Source: Thermaerobacter marianensis
GTDB taxonomy: Bacteria > Bacillota > Sulfobacillia > DYIH01 > DYIG01
Reading direction: 5' to 3'
DNA length: 7,500 bases
Assembly: GCA_020723725.1 (NCBI GenBank)
Contig: DYIG01000061.1
Location: forward strand, 799-8,298
The notes beneath the pieces were generated by a model. That model ran no database searches, had not been told where the DNA came from, and saw only the letters and a program-made list of their open reading frames with translations. Shown here in pieces: positions 1-6,180 of this stretch (its first letter is position 1; each line of letters opens with the position of its first letter). Position numbers and translations under genes: made by a program.

Positions 1-769
1 AAAAACCTTCAATGCAGGTAAGGCCAGCCCGCCCCCTGTATCTATTCAATGGTCGGGAGCGGATGATAACGGGCAACCTGTCCCGCCTGGCACGTATTAC
101 TACTGGGGTTGGGTCATGGACGCAGAGGGCAAAGTCTTCCCCTCGGTCAAGAAACCGCTGCTGGTCGAACACCGGAGACTCTGGGCTGGCATAAACCCAA
201 ACAGGGTTGCCCCCGGCGCCAATGTGGCGCTTTGGGCTAACACTACTGGGTATGCCACCAGCGTTACCGTTACCTCCCCATTAGGTCAAATAAACCTGAA
301 CCCACGGCAACCAACGGGTTCGGAAACAAACTCCTGGCACGGGAGCTTTACCGTTCCCCTCAGCACCCCTGACGGCGCCTACAGCTTCAACTTTATGGCT
401 CGTTACTCAAACAACACCAGAAACGCCACAGTTGATTTGTTGGTAGAAGACCCGATCTTGCTTAGTCCTGACATCAAACCAAACCCTGCCTATCCGGGGA
501 AAACGATTGCCCTTTCAGCCCAAACCTCTCTGAATATTGCAAGAGTCGAAGCGGTCTGGCCAGGCAACCCCAGTCACCCCATAAAACTGATGCAGACAGC
601 ACCGGGATCCTGGGCCGCTGATTACTTGATCCCTCAAGAAACAAAGCCCGGGGTTTACCGGATCACCTTCCAAGGGTACACCCGAAACAATGAGAAAAGG
701 GAGGCTCCCATCGACCTGGCGATAGGCGAGCATCCCCTGAAAAACGTGATTTTCATCCTGACTGATTAA
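1..769 (+). CDS. Ig-like repeat surface/secreted protein, 3' part (5' end outside window)
   Basis: The reading frame is open from base 2 (255 visible residues) and ends with TAA at 767-769, so the start lies left of the window; the first internal ATG, at 116, falls inside a domain and is not a plausible start. Visible residues 13-46 (W-x-G-x-D-x-x-G, then a Pro/Gly turn and TYYYW) resemble the FlgD-type Ig-like fold. Two related segments of about 90 residues follow, starting at residues 64 (INPNRVAPG) and 158 (IKPNPAYPG). Each ends with a Ser-Trp, a Val/Ile-Pro, then a Pro/Asp-Gly-x-Tyr turn and a beta-rich tail. This is the pattern of tandem beta-sandwich repeats in exported proteins. The C-terminus ends in LTD with no LPXTG signal or membrane helix, so any anchor must be N-terminal or absent. 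It converges on the Tad operon, so a role as a pilus-associated or adhesive surface protein is inferred from position only. Confidence 0.75.
   Translation, partial: KTFNAGKASPPPVSIQWSGADDNGQPVPPGTYYYWGWVMDAEGKVFPSVKKPLLVEHRRLWAGINPNRVAPGANVALWANTTGYATSVTVTSPLGQINLNPRQPTGSETNSWHGSFTVPLSTPDGAYSFNFMARYSNNTRNATVDLLVEDPILLSPDIKPNPAYPGKTIALSAQTSLNIARVEAVWPGNPSHPIKLMQTAPGSWAADYLIPQETKPGVYRITFQGYTRNNEKREAPIDLAIGEHPLKNVIFILTD
766..769. other. Overlapping stop codons of convergent genes (TTAA palindrome)
   Basis: The four bases TTAA hold both stops. The plus-strand Ig-like gene uses TAA at 767-769 and the minus-strand tadC uses TAA at 768-766. The two coding regions therefore overlap tail to tail by 4 bp and leave no intergenic space for a dedicated terminator, so each transcript must run into the other gene or end inside its coding sequence. 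Confidence 0.9.
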
Positions 770-1707
770 CGCATGGATCCCATGAACTGCAGTACGGCAG
801 GCCCCATGAGCACAACAAAGAGTGAAGGGAAAACGAAGATGACAAGCGGGAAAAGCAACTTGACCGGCAGCTGCCTGGCCTGTTCCTCGGTATGTTGACG
901 CCGACGTTCCCGGGTATCCTTGGCCTGGATGCGCAGAACCTGGCTCACGCTGGCACCCAGCTTTTCCGCCTGGAGTATGGCGGCAACGACAACGTTCACA
1001 TCCTGGAGATTAACTCTATCCGCAAGATTCCGCCAAGCCTTGTCGCGAGGCACCCCAAGGTTAATTTCCTTCAGAAGAAGCGCCAGTTCCTGTGCCAGCG
1101 GACTGTTGTGCCGCTCGGAAACCTTTTGCACAGCACCTTCCAGACCCAGCCCGGCCTCGACCGAAATACAGAGCAGGTCCAGCACTTCAGGCAGGGTACG
1201 CAACATCTCCTTTTTCCTCCTGGTGGCAGCCCGGCTCAGGAAAAAGTTCGGTATGGTGGTGGCAGCATAGGCGCCTATCAGTCCCAGGAGAAGAAAAGAC
1301 CCTCCGCCGCCTTGACCGCTCAGGTAACGGAACAGACCCATGCCTCCAAACAGTAGCAATCCGACAAACCCAGCAAGCAAGCGGATGGAGAGGAATGTCC
1401 CTGCCTCCATGGGGCTGCCTGCTTCCTTCAGCTTCACCTTTAAAACCTCAAGGATCCCTTGAGGGGTTCTCTTCAACAGGGAGGCATAGAACCGTTTAAT
1501 CGCGGGCGCCACCAGCCGGTGAGCCAACGGTTGCGCCAGTTCCGCATCCTCCAGCGCATCGGACGGCCTGTGATGCAACCGAACCTCCTGCGCCCTGATT
1601 TTTAAGATGGCCTCCTCTTCCGAAGGGGCCAGAAGATAAGCCACCACGGCTGCCGCACTGGCGAAGAACGCGCTTATTACGAGGTAATCGAAATACACTG
1701 TATTCAT
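766..1707 (-). CDS. tadC: TadC, Tad pilus inner-membrane platform protein (type II secretion F-like)
   Basis: A protein of 313 residues. It has an N-terminal membrane helix (about 8-27), a hydrophilic stretch, two helices (about 108-125 and 138-157) separated by a GQGGGG loop, then a cytoplasmic T2SSF/GspF-type domain (about 168-275). That domain has the typical LPEVLDLLCISVEAGLGLEGA start and the AEKLGASVSQVLRIQA stretch. A strongly hydrophobic C-terminal helix follows (about 283-308). In Tad systems TadC pairs with TadB to form the membrane platform on which the CpaF ATPase acts. The ATG at 1707 is preferred because GGGGAGGAA lies a few bases upstream; a longer reading from a TTG at 1737 would run through this ribosome binding site and overlap the tadB stop. 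It is the last visible gene of the operon, 19 bp after tadB, and meets the convergent gene at TTAA. The family assignment is secure; the B versus C label rests on gene order and length. Confidence 0.93.
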   Translation of the reverse strand: MNTVYFDYLVISAFFASAAAVVAYLLAPSEEEAILKIRAQEVRLHHRPSDALEDAELAQPLAHRLVAPAIKRFYASLLKRTPQGILEVLKVKLKEAGSPMEAGTFLSIRLLAGFVGLLLFGGMGLFRYLSGQGGGGSFLLLGLIGAYAATTIPNFFLSRAATRRKKEMLRTLPEVLDLLCISVEAGLGLEGAVQKVSERHNSPLAQELALLLKEINLGVPRDKAWRNLADRVNLQDVNVVVAAILQAEKLGASVSQVLRIQAKDTRERRRQHTEEQARQLPVKLLFPLVIFVFPSLFVVLMGPAVLQFMGSMR

Positions 1708-1711
1708 TTCT

Positions 1712-1719
1712 TCCTCCCC
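1712..1719 (-). promoter_or_regulatory. Ribosome binding site of tadC
   Basis: Read on the minus strand the sequence is GGGGAGGA, followed by AGAA and then ATG at 1707. This is a near-ideal Shine-Dalgarno site in the 19-bp gap after tadB. It decides in favour of the ATG at 1707 over the upstream in-frame TTG at 1737. Confidence 0.85.
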
Positions 1720-1726
1720 ACAGGGG

Positions 1727-2743
1727 TTACATTTCAATCCGAATCATCTTAGACGTGATAAAAGCCCCTGTAAGCTCCATTGCCACGGCCATACCGATCA
1801 TAACCTTACCCAGTGGCTCAGTAATCAACAGACCTATATAGGATGGGTTCATAACTGCTATGGCCCCGGCAATGAACACCGGCAACAATCCGATAACCCA
1901 ACCGGACAACCGACCCTGAGCGCTCAAGGACCGAACCTCACCCTCAAACCTCAGCCTCATCCTCACCGTTTCCCCTACCTGTTCAATAAGCCCCGCCAGA
2001 TTACCGCCGGCCTGACGTTGAATCAGGACGGCGGTGACCACCAACTGCACTTCTGGCACGGGTACCCTGCTGTAGAGGTTCGCCAGGGCATCCTCGAGTG
2101 CAATATCAACACGCGTCTCCTTCACCAACTGGCGAAATTCCGAGGCAATGGGATCGCTGAGCTCGTTTGTAGCCACATCAATGGCCTGTATGAAGGAGTG
2201 CCCCGACCGAAGTGAGTTGGCGATTATACTAAGCGCATCCGGCATCTGCACAACAAATTTCCGCAACCTTTTCTGGATAGCCCTATTCACATAAATGTCC
2301 GGGAGCCAAAAACCAAGAATGGATACAGCAATGGCTACCCCAAAGGGAGCACCCAGAACCATCATTACTACCCCGGACGAAACACTCGACAGGAAACGCA
2401 CAGCCAGGTATTCGGAAACCCTCAATTTTAGACCCGCTCGTCTTAGACGCGCCTCTATCTGCTTCCCGGCGCCCTTCTTGGCAAGCCGTTCTTCCGTTCC
2501 CTTCAAGACATATTTGAGTGCACCGGAGATCGTTAAATTGACACCCGTAGCCCCCGAATCGACTTGTGAACTCGTCTGCGGCAAAACGAGAGTGCTGAGG
2601 TTGGTGGAATCAAGACGCAACGACCTGATGCTTTCCACAGGGTTATCAATGCCACTACCTGACTTGCGCTGCCTTGATGCCATCAAGCTGAAGAAAACAT
2701 AGAACGTTGTGAAGAAAACTGCCCCAAGAAAAAATACCTTCAT
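1727..2743 (-). CDS. tadB: TadB, Tad pilus inner-membrane platform protein (type II secretion F-like)
   Basis: A protein of 338 residues. It has an N-terminal membrane helix (about 2-21), a polar region of roughly 90 residues rich in Ser/Thr, an RLRRAGLKLRVSEYLAVR element (about 99-116), a pair of hydrophobic helices (about 117-151), the T2SSF domain (about 160-275, with QMPDALSIIANSLRSGHSF and QAGGNLAGLIEQV), and two C-terminal helices (about 281-298 and 312-331). This is the usual TadB architecture: an integral inner-membrane scaffold for Flp pilus assembly, partnering TadC and the CpaF ATPase. The ATG at 2743 is chosen because it lies 7 bp after the cpaF stop and the following residues form the expected hydrophobic N-terminus. 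A longer frame reaching 2878 would read 45 residues of cpaF coding sequence out of frame. Translation is probably coupled to cpaF, whose last codons form the ribosome binding site. Confidence 0.93.
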   Translation of the reverse strand: MKVFFLGAVFFTTFYVFFSLMASRQRKSGSGIDNPVESIRSLRLDSTNLSTLVLPQTSSQVDSGATGVNLTISGALKYVLKGTEERLAKKGAGKQIEARLRRAGLKLRVSEYLAVRFLSSVSSGVVMMVLGAPFGVAIAVSILGFWLPDIYVNRAIQKRLRKFVVQMPDALSIIANSLRSGHSFIQAIDVATNELSDPIASEFRQLVKETRVDIALEDALANLYSRVPVPEVQLVVTAVLIQRQAGGNLAGLIEQVGETVRMRLRFEGEVRSLSAQGRLSGWVIGLLPVFIAGAIAVMNPSYIGLLITEPLGKVMIGMAVAMELTGAFITSKMIRIEM

Positions 2744-2747
2744 GGCA

Positions 2748-2754
2748 TAATCAC
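2748..2754 (-). promoter_or_regulatory. Ribosome binding site of tadB, overlapping the cpaF stop codon
   Basis: On the minus strand the cpaF end reads GGG TGA TTATGCC ATG. The GGGTGAT stretch contains the cpaF stop and serves as the only Shine-Dalgarno-like site at good distance from the tadB ATG at 2743. Ribosomes finishing cpaF would sit on the tadB initiation region, which suggests translational coupling that keeps ATPase and platform protein in balance (inference). Confidence 0.6.
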
Positions 2755-4163
2755 CCAAATAACCGGTCGGGCAAGGTGATACCCGAGGCCAGCAAAAGAT
2801 CATAAAATTTCGGCCTGATACCGGTGGGACGGAACTCCCCGATAATCTTGCCGTTAGCGTCCACACCCTCTTGCACAAACCGGAAGATATCCTGCAACAC
2901 GATAACCTCCCCCTCCATCCCTTGAACCTCTGTTATGTGAGTAACACGTCGGCTACCATCTTTTAACCGAGCCGTCTGGATAACAAGGTCCACGGCCGAA
3001 GCAATCTGCTCCCTGATAGCCTTAACCGGGAGATCCATGCCTGCCATAAGCACCATTGTCTCTATTCGAGACAGCATATCCCGAGGCGTGTTTGCATGGC
3101 CGGTAGTCAGACTGCCATCGTGGCCGGTATTCATAGCTTGAAGCATGTCCAGCGCCTCTCCGCCACGGACCTCACCGACCACTATGCGGTCAGGCCTCAT
3201 GCGAAGCGAGTTCTTGACCAGTTGCCTTATACTAACCTCGCCCTTCCCTTCAACATTGGCAGGCCTCGTTTCAAGGGAGACAACGTGCTCCTGACGAAGC
3301 TGCAACTCCGCCGCGTCTTCTATCGTAAGAATGCGCTCATCCCCCGGGATGAAAGAACTAAGGATATTCAGCATCGTCGTTTTCCCGCTTCCGGTTCCTC
3401 CGGAGACAATGATGTTTAAACGCGCGCGAACACAGGCCTCCAGGAACAAAGCCATATCCTCAGTTAACGTCCCAAACGAAATTAAATTCTCAATTGTCAA
3501 AGGGTCACGTGAGAATTTCCTAATAGTGATACACGGCCCCTTTAATGCAAGGGGCGGGATTATGGCATTCACGCGAGACCCATCGGGAAGCCTGGCGTCA
3601 ACCATTGGGCTTGATTCATCAATCCGCCGACCAAGGGGCGCCACGATCTTCTCAATGAGATGCATGACCTGCCTATCATCCTCGAATGTTATATCCGCCT
3701 GTTGAAGCCGACCCTTACGCTCAACATAGACTTGGCGTGAGGAATTAACCATTATTTCGCTTACGTCCGGATCGTCGAGCAAGGGTTGAATCGGTCCAAA
3801 ACCAACGATCTCGGCCAGTAAGGATTCTGCAATATCCCAACTCTCGGCGAGAGATAGTTCGGTCTCCTCAGAGAGGTAGTTCAGGATCTTATCCTTTATC
3901 TCCTGTTTCTGTTCTGAACTCAGACCACGTCCGTTATTTAAGACCTCACTATCAAGTTCCTCAATAAGTCGCATTTGGATCCTGTTCTTAATTTCCCTAT
4001 GCTTATCAGGCCGTACCGCTTGTTTGGGCCCCGAAGGAGTCCGTACATTCCTATTCTGAGCCTCAACCGATCCATTAGATGGTGAGGGTGCGGTATGCAA
4101 TGTTCTATCGGGAAAGGGCTCCCTCAGTTTCTCCTTGGACATCCTGTTATATAGCGTTGCCAT
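2751..4163 (-). CDS. cpaF: CpaF/TadA, Tad pilus assembly ATPase
   Basis: A protein of 470 residues, the secretion-superfamily (type II/IV, VirB11/GspE-like) ATPase that powers Flp pilus assembly at the inner face of the membrane. The first 55 residues or so are polar and look disordered. A helical N-terminal domain follows (about 56-200, including the GFGPIQPLLDDPDVSEIMVN signature at 121-140). The RecA-like core has Walker A GGTGSGKTT at 255-263, an Asp-box region ILTIEDAAELQL at 278-289, the Walker B region RIVVGEVRGGEALDM at 326-340 with the likely catalytic Glu331, and the His box TGHDGSLTTGHAN at 346-358. All motifs are intact, so it should be active. The ATG at 4163 has GGAGG just upstream and lies 14 bp after cpaE. 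It is named tadA in the Aggregatibacter scheme. Confidence 0.97.
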   Translation of the reverse strand: MATLYNRMSKEKLREPFPDRTLHTAPSPSNGSVEAQNRNVRTPSGPKQAVRPDKHREIKNRIQMRLIEELDSEVLNNGRGLSSEQKQEIKDKILNYLSEETELSLAESWDIAESLLAEIVGFGPIQPLLDDPDVSEIMVNSSRQVYVERKGRLQQADITFEDDRQVMHLIEKIVAPLGRRIDESSPMVDARLPDGSRVNAIIPPLALKGPCITIRKFSRDPLTIENLISFGTLTEDMALFLEACVRARLNIIVSGGTGSGKTTMLNILSSFIPGDERILTIEDAAELQLRQEHVVSLETRPANVEGKGEVSIRQLVKNSLRMRPDRIVVGEVRGGEALDMLQAMNTGHDGSLTTGHANTPRDMLSRIETMVLMAGMDLPVKAIREQIASAVDLVIQTARLKDGSRRVTHITEVQGMEGEVIVLQDIFRFVQEGVDANGKIIGEFRPTGIRPKFYDLLLASGITLPDRLFG

Positions 4164-4166
4164 GGT

Positions 4167-4172
4167 TCCTCC
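4167..4172 (-). promoter_or_regulatory. Ribosome binding site of cpaF
   Basis: On the minus strand TGGAGGAACC directly precedes the ATG at 4163, giving a GGAGG core 4-5 bases from the start. It lies in the 14-bp gap after the cpaE stop. Confidence 0.75.
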
Positions 4173-4177
4173 ACCAG

Positions 4178-5428
4178 TCAGCTTCTAGTCTTTATTTTTG
4201 TGCCCAGTCGCGTCAGGAAGGACCTACCCTGATGAATTTCTTGACCCGACCCCTCATCCCCGGCAGAGTCGGTCTGATTCTCAACCAACTTGGAAACCAG
4301 GTGCCCAATGGCCTGTCCCGCTTCACTTTTACTACGGCGGGAAAGAACTGGCTGGCCCGCATTGACTGCAGCGGCAAGCGCCTGGTCCTCCGGAAGGGTA
4401 AAGAATACGGGGAAATCCAGGGCATGAGCCACATCGGACGCCGAAAGGGATTTGCCGGTACTTATTTCATTCAAAACAACCTTGACCTTCTTCTCGTCGT
4501 ATTCCAGCTGGTTAAGGAGGATGTTCAACCCCTTGGCCGTATTGTGAAGCGCTGGAATATCGGGGGTTGTAACCAGTAGAATCACGTCAGCGAGATCAAG
4601 GGCCGCCACAGTACTCTCCCTAAAGTTGGTGGCGGTATCGATGACTATAAAATCCCAGCCCTGCCGCAGGGCCTTTAAGGTTTCCTCCGCATAGTTGCGG
4701 CCTTGGTCCGCCTTGGCTTCGCCGTCAAATTCCGCAGCGAGGTGAGGCGCTATGGGTGCGGCAAGCAAATTCACTTCAGTGCTGGGAACGGCAATGAGCA
4801 TGTTCTTTATATTGGCCGGGTTTATCTGCTCCGATAAGCGGCTCAAATCTGCCAGGGTGCTTTTTGGCTTGACCCCCAGCATTACCGCAAGTGTGCCGAA
4901 CTCCACATCCATGTCGGCAAGAACGACACTGTTCCCGGCCCTAAACATTGCAAGGCCAGCTGCTAAGTTTGCAGCAAGCGTGCTCTTACCCACTCCGCCT
5001 TTGGTGCTAAAAAGGGTAATAACCTTTGGCGCCTCAGGCCTCTCGCCTAAGCCGACCATCTCCTTACCCACCCTGCGTATCGACGACGCCAGGTCAAAGG
5101 AGGAAAAGGGTTTAACGAGATAGTCCTTGGCGCCAGCCTGCATAGCGCGACTGAAATACTCCCTGTCGCCCTCCACAGATATCATGATGACCCCTGTGGG
5201 CCTTTCCGCCATTATATGGGCTGTAGCCGAGACACCGTCCAACCTCGGCAGGTTGATATCCATTAATACGATATCCGGGTTGTACTTTCTTACGGCATCA
5301 ATCGCATCCTGGCCGTCCTTGGCTTCACCGACGACGATAAAGTCTTCTTCCATCTCCAACATAGTCTTGATCGTCTGCCTTACCGGGGCAGCATCATCGA
5401 CTATTAGGATCCTCAGTTTACCGCTCAT
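4178..5428 (-). CDS. cpaE: CpaE/TadZ, receiver domain fused to MinD/ParA-like ATPase
   Basis: A protein of 416 residues. Residues 4-122 form a response-regulator receiver domain with the acidic pair D11/D12, phospho-acceptor D57 (VLMDINLPRLDG), S84 and K106 (KPF), so every key residue is present. Residues 134-375 form a MinD/ParA-type ATPase with deviant Walker A KGGVGKST at 143-150, a DMD switch at 172-174 and Walker B IVIDTA ending near D264. CpaE/TadZ proteins localise the Tad machine, and the ATPase is expected to act as a dimer at the membrane. The last 35 or so residues are polar and end in a basic tail that could touch the membrane. The ATG at 5428 is preferred: GGGGGAT lies 7 bases upstream and the receiver fold begins at once. 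An in-frame TTG at 5452 would add eight residues but has poor ribosome binding. It lies between cpaB (26 bp) and cpaF (14 bp). Confidence 0.95.
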   Translation of the reverse strand: MSGKLRILIVDDAAPVRQTIKTMLEMEEDFIVVGEAKDGQDAIDAVRKYNPDIVLMDINLPRLDGVSATAHIMAERPTGVIMISVEGDREYFSRAMQAGAKDYLVKPFSSFDLASSIRRVGKEMVGLGERPEAPKVITLFSTKGGVGKSTLAANLAAGLAMFRAGNSVVLADMDVEFGTLAVMLGVKPKSTLADLSRLSEQINPANIKNMLIAVPSTEVNLLAAPIAPHLAAEFDGEAKADQGRNYAEETLKALRQGWDFIVIDTATNFRESTVAALDLADVILLVTTPDIPALHNTAKGLNILLNQLEYDEKKVKVVLNEISTGKSLSASDVAHALDFPVFFTLPEDQALAAAVNAGQPVLSRRSKSEAGQAIGHLVSKLVENQTDSAGDEGSGQEIHQGRSFLTRLGTKIKTRS

Positions 5429-5435
5429 GGCCTCT

Positions 5436-5442
5436 ATCCCCC
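5436..5442 (-). promoter_or_regulatory. Ribosome binding site of cpaE
   Basis: The minus strand reads CGGGGGATAGAGGCC before the ATG at 5428. The GGGGGAT stretch sits 7 bases from that ATG; an AGAGG only 2 bases away is too close to be the main site. It favours the ATG over the TTG at 5452. Confidence 0.55.
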
Positions 5443-5454
5443 GTACAAACAAAC

Positions 5455-6165
5455 CTATTTGAACACGTCAGTTGTCACGCTAATACTGTCCCCACCTGTT
5501 GAGGTGTCTGCGGCGGATCTTAGTAGGACTTCTATTTTGCCTACCTCTTGAGCAAGAGAAAGCACGGCAGCCTGTTCAGGCTTCAGGGCAACGGTAATTG
5601 AACCGTACCCACCCTTGCCCTTGTTCTTGCCGCCTGTTGACTCCCGACCAATCGCCAGGATGCTGATATTCTCAAGAATCATCTTTGCTTTTTCGTTCTC
5701 GGACCCGGAAACACCCTTAGGCAACAAGGCAAGGATATCGATGTGGTCGCCGACTTCCAGGCGCCCGGCCAAACCCGTCACTTCCCCCACTGATATGGTA
5801 AAGGCCCTGCTGCCTTCCGGAATATGAAAGGCCAACCCCGTTTTGTTTTCTTCAATAGCCAAGACTGACTTGAGAACCGGCTCACCCTCCGCGAGCGGAG
5901 CGGTAGTTATCTTGCCAACAGCATCATCAAACGAGGTTAGTGAACCTCTGAAAGCATAATCCCGCGGGATCTTCTTGGTCACCAACATCTCCCGGTCAAG
6001 CTTTGTACGCGCCGGGATGGGCTGCCGTGCCAGCACAACCGCCACCGTATCCTGATTGTACGCCGTCACCGCTGTTGGCCGTAAGAACTGATAGGCAACA
6101 ACGCTGGCTACCACTCCTGCCAGCGTTGGTATTACGAAAAGCCTTAGAATTCGACGCTTATCCAA
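5455..6165 (-). CDS. cpaB: CpaB/RcpC, Tad pilus assembly protein with SAF domain
   Basis: A protein of 236 residues. A short basic N-terminus (MDKRRILR) leads into one membrane helix (about 8-28), which fits a signal anchor with the rest outside the membrane. A SAF domain (about 38-103) carries the usual VLARQPIPARTKLDREML and TTAPLAEGEPVLKSVL elements. An RcpC/CpaB domain follows (about 105-218), with AFTISVGEVTGLAGRLEVGD and a Gly/Lys-rich loop near 178-187. In diderms CpaB/RcpC works with the secretin; in a monoderm, as suspected here, it would more likely act in or near the cell wall. The start is TTG at 6165: GAGGTGG lies at ideal distance upstream and no ATG or GTG lies nearby in frame before the membrane helix. 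It lies 15 bp after the TadG-related gene. Confidence 0.93.
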   Translation of the reverse strand: MDKRRILRLFVIPTLAGVVASVVAYQFLRPTAVTAYNQDTVAVVLARQPIPARTKLDREMLVTKKIPRDYAFRGSLTSFDDAVGKITTAPLAEGEPVLKSVLAIEENKTGLAFHIPEGSRAFTISVGEVTGLAGRLEVGDHIDILALLPKGVSGSENEKAKMILENISILAIGRESTGGKNKGKGGYGSITVALKPEQAAVLSLAQEVGKIEVLLRSAADTSTGGDSISVTTDVFK

Positions 6166-6170
6166 CCCAA

Positions 6171-6179
6171 TCCACCTCT
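6171..6179 (-). promoter_or_regulatory. Ribosome binding site deciding the TTG start of cpaB
   Basis: The minus strand reads TAA TAG AGG TGG ATT GGG TTG, where TAA ends the TadG-related gene and an in-frame TAG backs it up. The AGAGGTGGA stretch is a strong Shine-Dalgarno match, and the GAGGTG core ends 7 bases before the TTG at 6165. This supports TTG as the true start and fits coupled translation with the preceding gene. Confidence 0.75.
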
Positions 6180-6180
6180 A

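Noticed and set aside
12..194. Short plus-strand frame of 60 codons at the left edge
   Set aside because: It overlaps, in another frame, the Ig-like gene whose frame is open from base 2 and shows clear FlgD-like Ig features.
741..760. GAAAA / TTTTTC pairing on the minus strand downstream of tadC, considered as a terminator hairpin
   Set aside because: The stem is almost all A/T and about 5 bp long, too weak to support a terminator call.
772..784. Small inverted repeat CATGG-ATC-CCATG just after the convergent stop codons, considered as a terminator
   Set aside because: The stem is only 5 bp with a 3-base loop, no T-tract follows on either strand, and it lies in the tadC coding sequence.
1707..1737. 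Longer tadC start at TTG 1737
   Set aside because: It would translate the GGGGAGGAA ribosome binding site as protein and overlap the tadB stop; the ATG at 1707 is at proper distance from that site.
2744..2878. 45-residue N-terminal extension of TadB reaching into cpaF
   Set aside because: It is out-of-frame cpaF coding sequence with no family resemblance, while the ATG at 2743 begins a typical TadB membrane helix.
4079..4579. Plus-strand open frame of about 166 codons opposite the ends of cpaF and cpaE
   Set aside because: The minus strand carries well-supported genes throughout, and this translation shows no recognisable family features.
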